Source: Rhodopirellula sp. (GTDB lineage: Bacteria; Planctomycetota; Planctomycetia; Pirellulales; Pirellulaceae). From it: 44,163 bases of DNA. The DNA is taken from assembly GCA_002689655.1 (NCBI GenBank), contig NZHC01000057.1:1-44163 (forward strand), read 5' to 3'. The position numbers and the translations under genes were made by a program. The notes beneath the pieces were generated by a model that saw nothing but the letters and a program-made list of their open reading frames with translations, was not told where the DNA came from and made no database searches. Positions 18,412 to 28,437 of this stretch are shown here, piece by piece. The stretch's first letter is position 1. Each line of letters opens with the position of its first letter.

Positions 18412-18969
18412 ATGGGAATACAGATGAGAAAAGCATTGTTGGCATTTGCTGCCGGATTCGTCGTTTTGGCGGCAGGCACCCAGAACGCACTTGCCGGATG
18501 TGGCACGTGCGACAAAACCATTGTTGAAAACGCTGTTGCAAACAAAGACTTTGCAACGCTTGTTGCGGCTGTCAAAGCTGCTGCACTTGTTGAGACCCTT
18601 TCAGGTGATGGCCCGTTCACTGTGTTCGCTCCAACAGAGGCAGCCTTTGCCAAACTGCCAGAAGGTACCGTTGCAGATCTGGTTAAACCGGAGAACAAGG
18701 ACAAGCTTGTAGCCATCCTCAAATATCACGTAGTGCCTGGAAAAGTGATGGCAAAGGATGTCGTCAAACTAGACGGCAAGAGAGCGAAAACCGCGGCAGG
18801 CAAGTCAGTCACTGTACGCGTCAAAGATGGTACCGTGCGAATTGGAAAAGCCAAGGTCGTTAAGGCGGACGTCAATTGCAAAAACGGCGTCATTCACGTG
18901 ATTGACACCGTATTGATCCCAAGGCAGAAGAAGGCGAAGCCAGCACCTGCTGGCGTAGATACAAAATAG
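18412..18969 (+). CDS. Secreted fasciclin-domain protein
   Basis: A 185-residue exported protein with a signal peptide ([20 protein letters not shown], cleavage near ALA) and one FAS1 domain. FAS1 hallmarks are [17 protein letters not shown], the H1 box [23 protein letters not shown], and the H2 box [12 protein letters not shown]. The short mature N-terminus has a CGTC pair. Such proteins act in adhesion or as cell-surface/periplasmic binding domains; molecular partners are unknown. I start at ATG 18412; ATG 18424 (MRKALL), with GGGA nine bases before it, is equally possible. The frame is open to 18289, but that extension would precede the signal peptide and is rejected. A strong terminator follows, so it is a single-gene unit. 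Confidence 0.9.
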   Translation: MGIQMRKALLAFAAGFVVLAAGTQNALAGCGTCDKTIVENAVANKDFATLVAAVKAAALVETLSGDGPFTVFAPTEAAFAKLPEGTVADLVKPENKDKLVAILKYHVVPGKVMAKDVVKLDGKRAKTAAGKSVTVRVKDGTVRIGKAKVVKADVNCKNGVIHVIDTVLIPRQKKAKPAPAGVDTK

Positions 18970-18997
18970 TTCATCTGGAACTTGTGACCTATCGCGG

Positions 18998-19028
18998 CGT
19001 CGGACACCAAGTGTCCGACGTTTTTTTT
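18998..19028 (+). terminator. Rho-independent terminator of the fasciclin gene
   Basis: A perfect 10-bp stem (CGTCGGACAC / GTGTCCGACG) with a CAA loop is followed directly by eight T residues, 29 bases after the fasciclin stop codon. It is the clearest intrinsic terminator in the window. Confidence 0.92.
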
Positions 19029-19104
19029 ATGTCTCCGCTGTACATCCGCAATGACCATCCGTTGCTGTTAGTGTTCCAGCTTAACGTCAATAGTCGGTCG
19101 TGAC

Positions 19105-20370
19105 TCAAGTTTCAGCCTTGCTCCGATCTTTCGCAACAACCAGCATGCCTATCGCGGCCGATCCCACGACCACACACAACGCGCTGAATGCCATCGTGAA
19201 TCCTCCGCTTCCTTGTGCAAGCCAGCCCGTGATTGTAGGGCAAACAATTCCGGAAAGCGAAAAGAACGTCACAATATATCCGGTGGCCACACCCGTGCGT
19301 TGCGGAAATAAATCCGCACAGATTGAGTAGTAGGGACTATTGGGCGCCATCGAGAACCCAATTCCAATCGACACAAAAACAACAGCCCAAGTCGCTGACT
19401 CCACCAGCATCACGGGAACGAAAAAGATGACGGCTGCTATCTGGCAAATCCAAATCAGATGAACCCGGGCAGCTCTGGTGCGGCCAGTTCGCCGCATGAT
19501 GTAGTCCGATAGCCAACCGGCAATCGGCATCAAGATCAATGCCAAGGCCCAAGGAAGCGTGCTGAAATAGCCAACCGATTTCAGCTTCATGTCGAATGTC
19601 TGCTCAAGATAACCAGGCAACCACGTTAACCCAAAAAACAAAACCCAGCCAAAACCAAAGAACGACCAGGCAGTCGCCAGCAGCGTTGGATTTAAAAACA
19701 CTTCACGAAGTGGCAGTTTGTTACCAGGGTCGTTCTCGGCAAAATCTCTCGTATTCACAGAATTAATTCTGGGTGGCTGCCTGTAAAACATCAGAAACAC
19801 GATCCCCAATACCGCCCCAACGCTACCAAGGCAGAGAAAGCAGCCACGCCAGCCCAAGGTCAAGATGATCGGGGCGAGAATAATACCTCCAAGTAACAGT
19901 GCCAACGGAACGCCCAGCAAGGCTGCCGAAGTAAATCGCCCGAGTTTGTCGGGCCGCACCCAGTCTACGAGTGCCCGATTCATTGCTGGGAAATTCGCAC
20001 CTTCGCCCATACCCATCAGAACACGTAACACAAGGAACACCCAGAAGACCTGCACAAATCCCTGCAGGATCATAAATACGGACCAAATGAGCAAGGCGAC
20101 CCCCCAGACCGTTTTGACGCCGTAACGGTCCAGCAAAAACCCAGAAACTCCGTTGGTGGCCAATGTGCCCACAGCAAACGCCGACATTAAAAGGCCGAAT
20201 GCACCATCTTCAATACTCAAATCGGCCTCGATCGGCTTGATCGCGAATGAAATCACGACACGATCAAGGTAATTGACCAGCACGAGTACAAAGCAAAAGG
20301 CAGCAACAATGAAACGGAAGCCATCCTGCTGGCGCCCCGCCATGTCAGTATCCGCAGAAGATGTTTGCAT
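19105..20370 (-). CDS. Major facilitator superfamily transporter (ACS / hexuronate-type)
   Basis: The 421-residue integral membrane protein has about 12 predicted spans. It carries the MFS loop 2-3 signature in modified form (GFLLDRYGVKTVW) and the anion:cation symporter-like features NYLDRVVISFA in helix 1 and RVLMGMGEGANFPAMNRAL in helix 4, typical of the ExuT/GudP/NanT-like group. The family imports organic anions such as hexuronates or other sugar acids with protons. It lies upstream, in transcription order, of nothing on the same strand within 70 bases, and downstream of a serine hydrolase gene 187 bases away. The ATG at 20370 has AGGA about ten bases ahead. Family firm; substrate unknown, a sugar acid being a reasonable guess. 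Confidence 0.9.
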   Translation of the reverse strand: MQTSSADTDMAGRQQDGFRFIVAAFCFVLVLVNYLDRVVISFAIKPIEADLSIEDGAFGLLMSAFAVGTLATNGVSGFLLDRYGVKTVWGVALLIWSVFMILQGFVQVFWVFLVLRVLMGMGEGANFPAMNRALVDWVRPDKLGRFTSAALLGVPLALLLGGIILAPIILTLGWRGCFLCLGSVGAVLGIVFLMFYRQPPRINSVNTRDFAENDPGNKLPLREVFLNPTLLATAWSFFGFGWVLFFGLTWLPGYLEQTFDMKLKSVGYFSTLPWALALILMPIAGWLSDYIMRRTGRTRAARVHLIWICQIAAVIFFVPVMLVESATWAVVFVSIGIGFSMAPNSPYYSICADLFPQRTGVATGYIVTFFSLSGIVCPTITGWLAQGSGGFTMAFSALCVVVGSAAIGMLVVAKDRSKAET

Positions 20371-20557
20371 GATGGGTCCTGAGCTCTCAAGTAGGGGTTA
20401 GGCGTGAATTGCCTAAAGCATGACCACTTACCAGTGAAAGCAAAGAAGTATGCCAAGGGCAACGCAGTCGCCAGAGGCTACTAAACGACCACCGCTTGCA
20501 CAACTAATGACGCGATGCGATGTTGATCGAGGCGATCGTTGCCGGCACTGCGGGATT

Positions 20558-21841
20558 CTACGGGCCTGAACGGTGACCGACTGGCCGGCCGAGCAAGGTA
20601 TCGAGAACGGCTTCCATGCGGGCCATCGTGTTGCTACCTCTGGATTGCGTAAAATATAGCACGATCAAATCTTCACCCGGCCAAACCCACGCGTAGGTTC
20701 CGTCCGAGCCGCTGTGACCGAAGACGATGAGTTCATCGCGGTCATTGTAAAGATGCATCAATTGGCCGTACGAAGACGATACTCGTGCAACACCTGTCGG
20801 CATTGTGGTCTCAGAAACCGGCGTAAGTACTCGCCTCACCGCCTCCTGCGACAGCAGACGCTGTTCTGCAAACTCGCCTCCATCGAGCAGCATCGCCAGA
20901 AAACACGCATAGTCGGAGGTGGTTGAGTAAAACCCCTGTGCGAACATGGGGAATGCAAAATACGGCTTACCGTTCCAGCTCCAAAACGGTCGCCAGCCCC
21001 CCCGACCTCCTGCATATTTGGTCGCCACCCGATTCACTCGCACATCTCCTTCTCGCAGCAGAGGAATTGTGTCCTCCATGCCTAGGGGATTAAGTAATCT
21101 CCGTTGAATCAACTCTTCAGCCGCGTTACCTGTAACGGTTTCGATGACAGCAGCCAACGTGTCGACATTCGCATCGGCATAGTGATAATCGGTTCCCGGC
21201 TCGAAAAGCAGAGGTCCGTAGTTTCCCCAGTATGCAGCTAGCTCCTGAACACTTTTGTAGCTGCCATAGTCCGACCACAGACGCCCAGGAGACCTCATTG
21301 GAAGGCCACTACGATGCGTTAGCAGTTGCTGTACCGTAATCTTACGGGAGACGGTGTTATCAAACGCCGGTATGTACTTTGCTACCGGAGCACTCAACTG
21401 CAAGACACCCTCATCAATCATCATCTGCGTCAAAACCCCTACCAACGGTTTCGTCATTGAGCGAATGCTGAAAATTGTATTTTTTTTCATCGGCTCGTTG
21501 CGTAATCGCCCGTCGACTCCAAACGCTTCGTGCAGGATCGTGTACCGATTTTTTATGATTAACAGTTCCGCTCCAACGATCTCGTCAGCGTCAAGGAACC
21601 CCCTGATAAGATTACTCAAACGAGTCAAGGCATCAGGATGAACTCCTTGGCTTTCGGCATCTGCCAAAGGAAAATCCCCATTTGCCTCTGCGGCATTCCC
21701 CTCAAGCCTTCGAACAGCTGAGTGCCCAGCCTCCCGATCGGGATTCACCTGCGATACTACCTCTGTTTGGGCATACAAGGACCCAGCAGCACCCGCTATA
21801 GGCAGGAACAAAGCACCGCAAAGCAATTGCATTCTCAACAT
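20558..21841 (-). CDS. Secreted beta-lactamase-related serine hydrolase (class C / esterase type)
   Basis: An approximately 427-residue exported protein of the beta-lactamase (pfam00144) family. After a signal peptide (MLRMQLLCGALFLPIAGAAG), the SxxK motif appears as SMTK (Ser128, Lys131) in FSIRSMTKPLVG. The second motif tyrosine is in DYHYADANVDTLAAVIE, the usual Y-x-N site being changed to Y-A-D. The third motif is HSG in VFGHSGSDGTYAW, replacing KTG. The YAD and HSG forms are common in the esterase/peptidase side of the family, so ester or D-amino-acid peptide hydrolysis is more likely than antibiotic resistance. I chose ATG 21841; the frame also allows GTG 21853. Family firm, substrate unknown. 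Confidence 0.9.
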   Translation of the reverse strand: MLRMQLLCGALFLPIAGAAGSLYAQTEVVSQVNPDREAGHSAVRRLEGNAAEANGDFPLADAESQGVHPDALTRLSNLIRGFLDADEIVGAELLIIKNRYTILHEAFGVDGRLRNEPMKKNTIFSIRSMTKPLVGVLTQMMIDEGVLQLSAPVAKYIPAFDNTVSRKITVQQLLTHRSGLPMRSPGRLWSDYGSYKSVQELAAYWGNYGPLLFEPGTDYHYADANVDTLAAVIETVTGNAAEELIQRRLLNPLGMEDTIPLLREGDVRVNRVATKYAGGRGGWRPFWSWNGKPYFAFPMFAQGFYSTTSDYACFLAMLLDGGEFAEQRLLSQEAVRRVLTPVSETTMPTGVARVSSSYGQLMHLYNDRDELIVFGHSGSDGTYAWVWPGEDLIVLYFTQSRGSNTMARMEAVLDTLLGRPVGHRSGP

Positions 21842-21853
21842 CAGGTGTCCCAC

Positions 21854-22225
21854 TTGCTGCTAAACCCAAGACCAGTTTCATGAATGCACATGATAACAGT
21901 CTCGCTGATACCCAATCGCAAATCCCCGCGAGTTCTTTGTACCTATTGAAGACAGTTGCTCGCCCTGAGCCTTAGGACGCGATCGGGCTGACTCGCGTGT
22001 AAATTTCTGCCCACACCAAAGAACTTGATGATTCCTACGAGATGAACAACAGACTTTTGGTTGAACGAACTGACGCCCATCACACTAAGCAGAGGATCCT
22101 CCTCAAATCGATGTCCCACTACTGCCAATATCGCATACCAGGGGTTGTTGCCCCAAAAGCAACGTTTCCTTCACGGTTGGTAAGGTTGTACGAAAACGAC
22201 TTCACGCCGATAGGACTGATGTACG
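21854..22225. other. Spacer, nothing recognised
   Basis: About 370 bases between the serine hydrolase and the CoA-binding gene. Short frames exist on both strands, including a 38-codon frame on the minus strand that overlaps the stop of the CoA-binding gene. None shows a family motif. Confidence 0.3.
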
Positions 22226-22615
22226 TCACTGCCATGCCAACAGGACCAGTACACACCTGCCATCGTCGATCACCTCGATCCCTGCACGTCGCGCGGATTC
22301 GGATGCTTTTTGATCTTCTGCACCAGGCTGCATCCAGATGTGTTTGACACCGACAGAGATTGCTTCGGCGACCACCTGGCGCGTCGCTTGCGGTGGTGTA
22401 ATGATCGAAAGTGACTCGGGCACAACCGGAAGGTCTTTTAGGCTGGCGTACGCTTGATGCCCCTCAATGACGGACTGGTTTGGGTTCAACGGGAAGGTGT
22501 CGCGTTCACTTAGAAGAAGCGCTCGGAAAACTTTGTTCCCATATTTGTGCTGTTGGTTGGATGCACCGGCTACCGCAAACGTTTTGGCGGCTAAAAACTT
22601 CTCAGCTCTGTCCAT
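22226..22615 (-). CDS. CoA-binding domain protein (YccU-like)
   Basis: A 129-residue stand-alone CoA-binding Rossmann domain (pfam13380). The nucleotide-binding turn is TFAVAGASNQQHKYGNKVF, followed by FPLNPNQSVIEGHQAY, VPESLSIITPPQ, the conserved GVKHIWMQPGAE loop, and GIEVIDDGRCVLV at the C-terminus. These are hallmarks of the YccU family, small cytosolic proteins that resemble the CoA-ligase alpha-subunit N-domain; their role is not settled. The start at ATG 22615 gives the usual lead of about ten residues before the first strand. The frame is open to 22669, but the extra 18 residues are not expected. The gene stands alone. Confidence 0.88.
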   Translation of the reverse strand: MDRAEKFLAAKTFAVAGASNQQHKYGNKVFRALLLSERDTFPLNPNQSVIEGHQAYASLKDLPVVPESLSIITPPQATRQVVAEAISVGVKHIWMQPGAEDQKASESARRAGIEVIDDGRCVLVLLAWQ

Positions 22616-22669
22616 GGAAATCACCGCGTGGTTGGATAGTAGATGGGAAAAAAACGCTCTCAGGCCCAT

Positions 22670-23404
22670 TCCGAATTGCGTTCAGAATCTGCGTTCGATG
22701 CATGACGTCGCCTCATTATGCACTTCATCGGAACAGTCAGGGAACCATCCCAATTTAGCAAAGGAGCGTGCTTCGCACGCGTTCACTTGGGAAGAAAAGC
22801 ATGCACTGTCGTCGCGCGTGCATGCACCTTGGATAAAGGTGTCAACGTGGAACACGCTATGACGCCAGATTAGACGTCGTCAAACATGCACCATCGCTCC
22901 ACGCCAGAATCCCGTATAGACACGGTCATCTAAGCCAGCGCTTTCTAGATTGCGTTCCCACTGCACCGAGTACCGGCTGACGCACCCGATCGGTTTAGCA
23001 TTTGCAGGTTCTGCCGACCTTCCCATGGGCTCTCAACCCAACTGACACTTGACATGCCTGCCGAGAATTCCCTCCGTTTGCGGGTAGTGCGTGCTTCATG
23101 GTGACGCCTTGATCATTCTGCTACATGGGACAGGGTTTTCCGTGCTGCCAGCAGTCACGTCACTGCCCATCAGGGAACCATTGCGTATACTGCTTGTTGT
23201 TCTGCTGTCAGATTGGCTTTCTGAGGAAGCTATCCCATCGCCTACTTTCAATGCTTGCAAAGCAAGTCGCATTGTGCATCACTACCGTTAAAAGCTGACA
23301 ACGCTTTTAGTTCGGGTCCCAAGTCACCCCCGCTCGACTGAACATACCCAGTTGACTGCGCCAAACCTCCGTCTTTCAATTGATCCCTAAGCTCGTTTGA
23401 AACC
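22670..23404. other. Long spacer, no gene recognised
   Basis: About 735 bases. It holds a small perfect hairpin (GCGTGC-TTC-GCACGC at 22766-22780) without a T-tract, and several short frames with no ribosome binding site. The promoter of the nuclease/ATPase pair should lie at its right end. I found no clear -35/-10 pair. Confidence 0.3.
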
Positions 23405-24661
23405 ATGTTTACATTCCTTCATGCAGCTGACATTCACCTCGATAGCCCTTTAACAGGGTTATCGCAACACGATGAGGCACCGACGGAAACCATTCGTGTT
23501 GCCACGCGTGCGGCTTTGACTCGTCTGGTCGATTTTGCGATTACTGAAGCGGTAGACTTCGTTTTGATTGCCGGCGATTTGTACGATGGGGACTGGAAAG
23601 ACTTTGGCACCGGCATCTCGTTCAACAATGAGATGCGTCGGCTTGAATCGCAACAAATCCCAGTCTATTTGATCTACGGAAATCACGATGCCGAGTCACG
23701 CGTCACCAAAAGTCTGAAGTTGCAGGACAACGTCCACGTGTTATCAACCAAGCAGGCAGAGACGGTTCACCATCCGACGCTGCCGGTGAGTGTTCACGGT
23801 CAAGGATTCGCTACACAATCGGTCACCGAAAACCTTGCCGAGAATTACCCCGGCCCCACTGACAATCGTTACAACATCGGTTTGCTACATACCAATCTTG
23901 GTGATCGAGAAGGGCACGGCAATTATGCGCCTAGTAGTCTTCCTCAACTCGTTGCGCATGGATACGACTACTGGGCACTTGGGCACATACACATCCGCGA
24001 AATTCATCACAAACACCCCCATGTGGTTTACTCTGGAAACACTCAGGGCCGCCATGTGAAAGAAACGGGTCCAAAAGGATGCTATCTGGTTACGGTCGAC
24101 GATGACATGGAAACATCAAAATGCGAGTTTGTTGCGCTTGATAGTGTACGCTGGGAGAACTTAGCTATTGATTGCAGCGGAATGATCACCGAACATCAAG
24201 TCCTTGAAGCGATTCGCAACCGACTCAACGCTGCATTCACAGACGCGGATGGGCGTTTACTGGCGGTCAGGTTCACACTCACGGGTAATACTGAGTTGCA
24301 TGAGCTGTTACACGCGGAGCACAGTCGTTTCCGGGCGGAGTGCCAAAGCATTGGGCTAGACATTGATGCGGAACTGATCTGGATTGAGGATCTGCGTCTC
24401 AAAACCCGTACATTGATTAATCCAGAAGAGCTAGCCAAGCAAGATGATTTGACAGCCTTTGTGCTCGACGCTCTCAAAGCGTTCGACCCCAACAGCTTGC
24501 CTGCTGCCGTGGAGACCTTGGTGAGAAAAATTCCCGCTGAGGCAACGCGAGCCTTGCAATCAAGTTTAAAACCGCAGAGTGAGCCAGAAAGGCAGACCAT
24601 GCGTGACGAGATCAGTGCCATCGTGCTTCAGGCAATTGCAACATCAGATTCGGCCGAATAG
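23405..24661 (+). CDS. YhaO/SbcD-like metallophosphoesterase, DNA repair exonuclease subunit
   Basis: The 418-residue cytosolic protein is a calcineurin-type metallophosphoesterase of the SbcD/Mre11/YhaO family. All five metal-site motifs are intact: Asp9 and His11 in HAADIHLDS, Asp58 in AGDLYDGD, Asn93-His94 in YGNHD, His162 in LLHTN, and His194/His196 in ALGHIHI. It should bind two Mn ions and cleave DNA. The 55-residue lead between motifs and the long C-terminal region fit YhaO better than classical SbcD. The next gene starts 32 bases downstream and encodes the matching SMC-like ATPase, so the two should form a complex that processes DNA ends. Family firm. Confidence 0.92.
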   Translation: MFTFLHAADIHLDSPLTGLSQHDEAPTETIRVATRAALTRLVDFAITEAVDFVLIAGDLYDGDWKDFGTGISFNNEMRRLESQQIPVYLIYGNHDAESRVTKSLKLQDNVHVLSTKQAETVHHPTLPVSVHGQGFATQSVTENLAENYPGPTDNRYNIGLLHTNLGDREGHGNYAPSSLPQLVAHGYDYWALGHIHIREIHHKHPHVVYSGNTQGRHVKETGPKGCYLVTVDDDMETSKCEFVALDSVRWENLAIDCSGMITEHQVLEAIRNRLNAAFTDADGRLLAVRFTLTGNTELHELLHAEHSRFRAECQSIGLDIDAELIWIEDLRLKTRTLINPEELAKQDDLTAFVLDALKAFDPNSLPAAVETLVRKIPAEATRALQSSLKPQSEPERQTMRDEISAIVLQAIATSDSAE

Positions 24662-24693
24662 TACCCGCCCCCAACGCAGCCCACACGAACCTC

Positions 24694-27600
24694 ATGCGTT
24701 TCGACTCACTCAACATTCCAGCCTTTGGGCCGTTCACGTCCTGTTCCTACGACTTCGAACCATCGTCACATGACTTGCATGTGATTTACGGTCCAAACGA
24801 AGCTGGAAAAAGCTCGCTATTAAGAGGGATACACCATCTGTTGTACGGCTTTCCTGCGTCAACGGATGACGATTTCCTTCATGAGTACAAAAAACTCAGA
24901 ATCGGTGCTACCGTCAGTGATGGTGCCCAGAGCCTCACGTTCCTAAGAAAAAAAGGCAATGTTGGCACCTTATTGGATGCAAAGCAAAACTCAATTGACG
25001 AGGGAAGACTGAAGGCGTTCTGTGGATCAGTCAGTCCAGAATTCTTCAGCCAAATGTTTGGCCTCAGCACCGAAACGTTGCGTAGTGGAGCAGACAGTCT
25101 CTTGTCATCGCAGGGCGAACTCGGTGCACTGCTGTTTGCGGCCAGTGCCGGTGGCGCACCAATCGAATCCGCGATTCAGAAACTTCAGGCAGAAGCGGAC
25201 AAGCTGTTTGCAGGAAATGGCCGCAAAGCCAACACCATTGTCACCGCCTATGCCGCAGTGAAGAAACATGAAAAAGAATTAAGAGCGAACTCATTGTCGA
25301 CAGCAGAGTGGAAAAGATTAAACCAAGAGATCGATTCTGCACAACGTGAATTTGACAGCAAGGACGAGCAACTTAACAAGTGTCGCATGCGTCAAACCCG
25401 GGTACAGAGCCTCTTAAAGGCGATACCTCTAATACACGCCTTGCAGACGACGCATGCCGCGTTGGCAACAATCACACTTCCGCACCTCCCCTCTGACTTC
25501 CCAGCGCGCGTCACCGAAGCGAACTCAACCCTCGCAAACGCAACCGCACTCATCAGTGAGCATGAGACGAGTTTGCTCAGCAAGCAAGCTCGTCTCGTTG
25601 AGATCACGCCGTTCGAAAACATCGTCCGTGACGCACCTGAACTAGATTCCCTGCACCAAACAATCACACAGCACCTGAACGACCTTCAGAATCTCGAAAC
25701 ACTTCAGGGCAAGCTTAGACAACTGCAGCACGAGCAACAATTGCAGTTGCAGAGCATGGAATTAAAAGATCGAGAAACCTTGAGTGCCTTGCCAAATGTC
25801 GGAAAAAAGCAATTGCACGGGATCAAACAATTGGTCGAGTCGATTGCGATTGTAGAACGAAAACGCGACCAAGCACGACATGATTTCAACGGGACCACCA
25901 GCGCACTGGCAAAGCAACAGCAGAAATTGGCCGCCCTCGGGGAGGCTAAAATTAACGACTCATTGCGTGCATTGAGCTCAGAGGTTGAGGAACACAACAA
26001 AAACAGCAAAGTTGCTCTAACGTGGCAAGATCAGCGTGACGACAGAGAAATCTCGTTACAACAATTGACCAACCAGCTAGGAATTGGGTACCTCAGTGCT
26101 GATGAAGCCCGTAAGCTACAGGTGCCAGCACTCACTGTGGTGGAACAGTTTCAGAAAGACGAGAACAGAATCAAGGAAGACCTACGACTTGCTCAACAAA
26201 TGCTGGATGACCTGAAGACATCGGCTGTTGAGATCGAAGCTGAGATCAGAGCAGGGTCGGATAATGTTGCCGTCGTCACCAAAAATGATCTTGTGGATGC
26301 CCGTACGGCGAGGGACGAGTACTGGAATCAACTGTCACAGAAACTGATCGACAAGAAGGCGGTGGAGACAGGTGAGGCTGAAGCTCTGTCGCGGAAGATT
26401 GTCGAAAGCGACCAAATCGCAGATACCCTTCGTGATCATGCGGAAATGATTGGCAAACTGACTACACTTCAACGCCGACTAACGAGTAATGCCGAGAAGC
26501 AGAAACAGGTAGAACAAACCGTAGCTCGCATTAAAGACACGCAGACAGTTTTTGAAACGAAGTGGCGACAACACTCAAGCTTTTTACCTGGCCGGCACTT
26601 CATCCCCATCGAGCTCAACGCGTGGCTTGTTCACTGGGATACCTGGCTCAACCTTGACGCCGAAATGTCGAGCCTAGAGAAAAAGCTGCAAGCAAATCGG
26701 GCAAAAGAAGAAGAATTGTGTGACGCTTTGCGGAAAAGTCTTCAGCGTAATGGTGAGAGTTACACAATTCTGGCCACTTGTCTCAGCAACAGACTTAGTG
26801 AAGCTGAGTCCGTCAATGGTGAACGAAAAGCGATCCGCGTCGATATCGAAGCGTCTAATTCAGATTTGTCAGCTCAAAGAGAAGCGTTCACCCAAGCTGA
26901 ACAGAAACTTGCGAGTGCAATAGATGATTGGACAGCATCGCTTTCTGAATTCCAGATTAATAACACAGCTTTAAGGAACGTCGCACTGAACCAACTCGAG
27001 GCCAGACACACGGCACATGCAACTGACCGAGATATATCAGCCTGCGTCGAACAAGTTGCGTCAATCACCCGACGGATTGAAAGCTACACAGAAGACCTCG
27101 AGAAGTATCGCAGTCGGCATCTCCCTGACTCTGCCTCACTAGATCCTGCGAATCCACAAATTACGGAAAAGCGTCTCGCCGATCTGCTGGCATCTGCCCA
27201 GGTTCGAAGAACAGAGCATGAGACACTTATACGCGACATTGTACAAGTCAAGGAAATCCTGAGGGCCAAGGAACGAGCAAAGGATGCTGCAACCTTGCAG
27301 ATCCAACAACTCATGACGGAAGCCAATGTCGACTTTCCCGAAGGTCTCCCTGATGCGATCACTCAGTTTGAAAATCAGCAGCGGCTTCGTCAAAAATTAG
27401 AACTAACCAAGGCCGCCCTAAACAATTTGGCTGGTTCCATGGGGGTTGATGCCCTTATTAAGGAAGCAGAGGCAGAAGAGAGTGATTCTTTACAGATAGA
27501 GGTGAGAACGTTAGCTGAGGAGATTGAAGGTCTTCAAGCTCTCAGAGACAGTGCACGCGATGTGTTGAACGATGCAAGGAAAGCTCGGGCGAAGTTAGAA

Positions 27601-28194
27601 AAGGCAACCGATGAAGCTGCAGTCGCGAAGCAATTTTCCGCGAACGCCCTCGCAACGGTCATTACGCAAAGCGAGCGGTTTATACGGCTGCAACATTCAA
27701 TCGCGTTTCTGCGTGCTCAGGTAGAGGCGTACCGCAAAAAGACCCAAGGCCCAATGATCGAAAAGACGTCAGAATTTTTCAGCACTCTGACAAACGGAGC
27801 CTTCAGTGGGGTTGGGGCGCAACAGGATGATGGTGACCCCGATCAAATTCATCTCGTGGCCCTTCGTGACACCATCGAGGAATCTGTCGCAACGCCTGAT
27901 AGCCTTAACACCCAAGCCTTGTCGGAGGGAACCCGAGACCAGCTTTATCTTGCCCTTCGAATGGCCGCCATCGATATTCATCTTGAGCATCACGCTCCTA
28001 TGCCGTTGATCCTCGATGATGTATTGATGACATTCGATGAATCCCGCTCGAAAGCATTTTTCAAGTTAATGAAGACCCTGTCTCGAAAAACACAAGTGAT
28101 CGTCTTCACTCATCATCAGCACACAGCAAACATGGCATCGCAGTTCATATCCACTGAACAAATCTTGCGTTTGGGTGCGAACTCCAACGCATGA
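24694..28194 (+). CDS. YhaN-like SMC/Rad50-type AAA ATPase
   Basis: The 1166-residue protein has a split ABC/SMC ATPase head. Walker A is GPNEAGKSSLL starting near residue 33. At the C-terminus are signature LSEGTRDQLYLALR (about 1076-1089), Walker B PLILDDVLMTFDE (about 1104-1116) and an H-loop-like FTHHQH near 1139. Between them lie about 1000 residues rich in Q, E, K, L and A with heptad character, a long antiparallel coiled coil. No CxxC zinc hook is present at its middle, as in YhaN and unlike Rad50/SbcC. FAGNGRKANTI about 170 residues in is typical of the YhaN/AAA_27 family. The gene follows the nuclease gene by 32 bases. The pair likely works in DNA-end processing or repair; a defence role is possible but unsupported. 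Confidence 0.9.
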   Translation: MRFDSLNIPAFGPFTSCSYDFEPSSHDLHVIYGPNEAGKSSLLRGIHHLLYGFPASTDDDFLHEYKKLRIGATVSDGAQSLTFLRKKGNVGTLLDAKQNSIDEGRLKAFCGSVSPEFFSQMFGLSTETLRSGADSLLSSQGELGALLFAASAGGAPIESAIQKLQAEADKLFAGNGRKANTIVTAYAAVKKHEKELRANSLSTAEWKRLNQEIDSAQREFDSKDEQLNKCRMRQTRVQSLLKAIPLIHALQTTHAALATITLPHLPSDFPARVTEANSTLANATALISEHETSLLSKQARLVEITPFENIVRDAPELDSLHQTITQHLNDLQNLETLQGKLRQLQHEQQLQLQSMELKDRETLSALPNVGKKQLHGIKQLVESIAIVERKRDQARHDFNGTTSALAKQQQKLAALGEAKINDSLRALSSEVEEHNKNSKVALTWQDQRDDREISLQQLTNQLGIGYLSADEARKLQVPALTVVEQFQKDENRIKEDLRLAQQMLDDLKTSAVEIEAEIRAGSDNVAVVTKNDLVDARTARDEYWNQLSQKLIDKKAVETGEAEALSRKIVESDQIADTLRDHAEMIGKLTTLQRRLTSNAEKQKQVEQTVARIKDTQTVFETKWRQHSSFLPGRHFIPIELNAWLVHWDTWLNLDAEMSSLEKKLQANRAKEEELCDALRKSLQRNGESYTILATCLSNRLSEAESVNGERKAIRVDIEASNSDLSAQREAFTQAEQKLASAIDDWTASLSEFQINNTALRNVALNQLEARHTAHATDRDISACVEQVASITRRIESYTEDLEKYRSRHLPDSASLDPANPQITEKRLADLLASAQVRRTEHETLIRDIVQVKEILRAKERAKDAATLQIQQLMTEANVDFPEGLPDAITQFENQQRLRQKLELTKAALNNLAGSMGVDALIKEAEAEESDSLQIEVRTLAEEIEGLQALRDSARDVLNDARKARAKLEKATDEAAVAKQFSANALATVITQSERFIRLQHSIAFLRAQVEAYRKKTQGPMIEKTSEFFSTLTNGAFSGVGAQQDDGDPDQIHLVALRDTIEESVATPDSLNTQALSEGTRDQLYLALRMAAIDIHLEHHAPMPLILDDVLMTFDESRSKAFFKLMKTLSRKTQVIVFTHHQHTANMASQFISTEQILRLGANSNA

Positions 28195-28437
28195 TCTTTG
28201 TCAACAGATGCCTGCGTTTAAAAACGACGGGGCAGCATTGTTTGTGAGTAAACGAAACACCCCTAGCCTTATGCCCAAATTAAGATCGGGAGCCTCAATC
28301 AAGTGTTTTTTATGTTCTCAATGAGACTGAGGTGTTGGCAGCAAACTATGCGAGCAAATTCAGCAGCCGGCGCAGGGAAAAATCGGGCTTGACTGATGCT
28401 GATAATGCAGCGTCACTAACTTACTACGAGGGTTGTC

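Noticed and set aside
22112-22234. 38-codon minus-strand frame overlapping the stop of the CoA-binding gene through ATGGCAGTGA
   Set aside because: The coupling geometry is attractive, but the product has no motif, and the frame ends where other phases also look random.
22766-22780. GCGTGC-TTC-GCACGC hairpin
   Set aside because: Six-base stem with no T-tract and no gene end next to it; probably chance.
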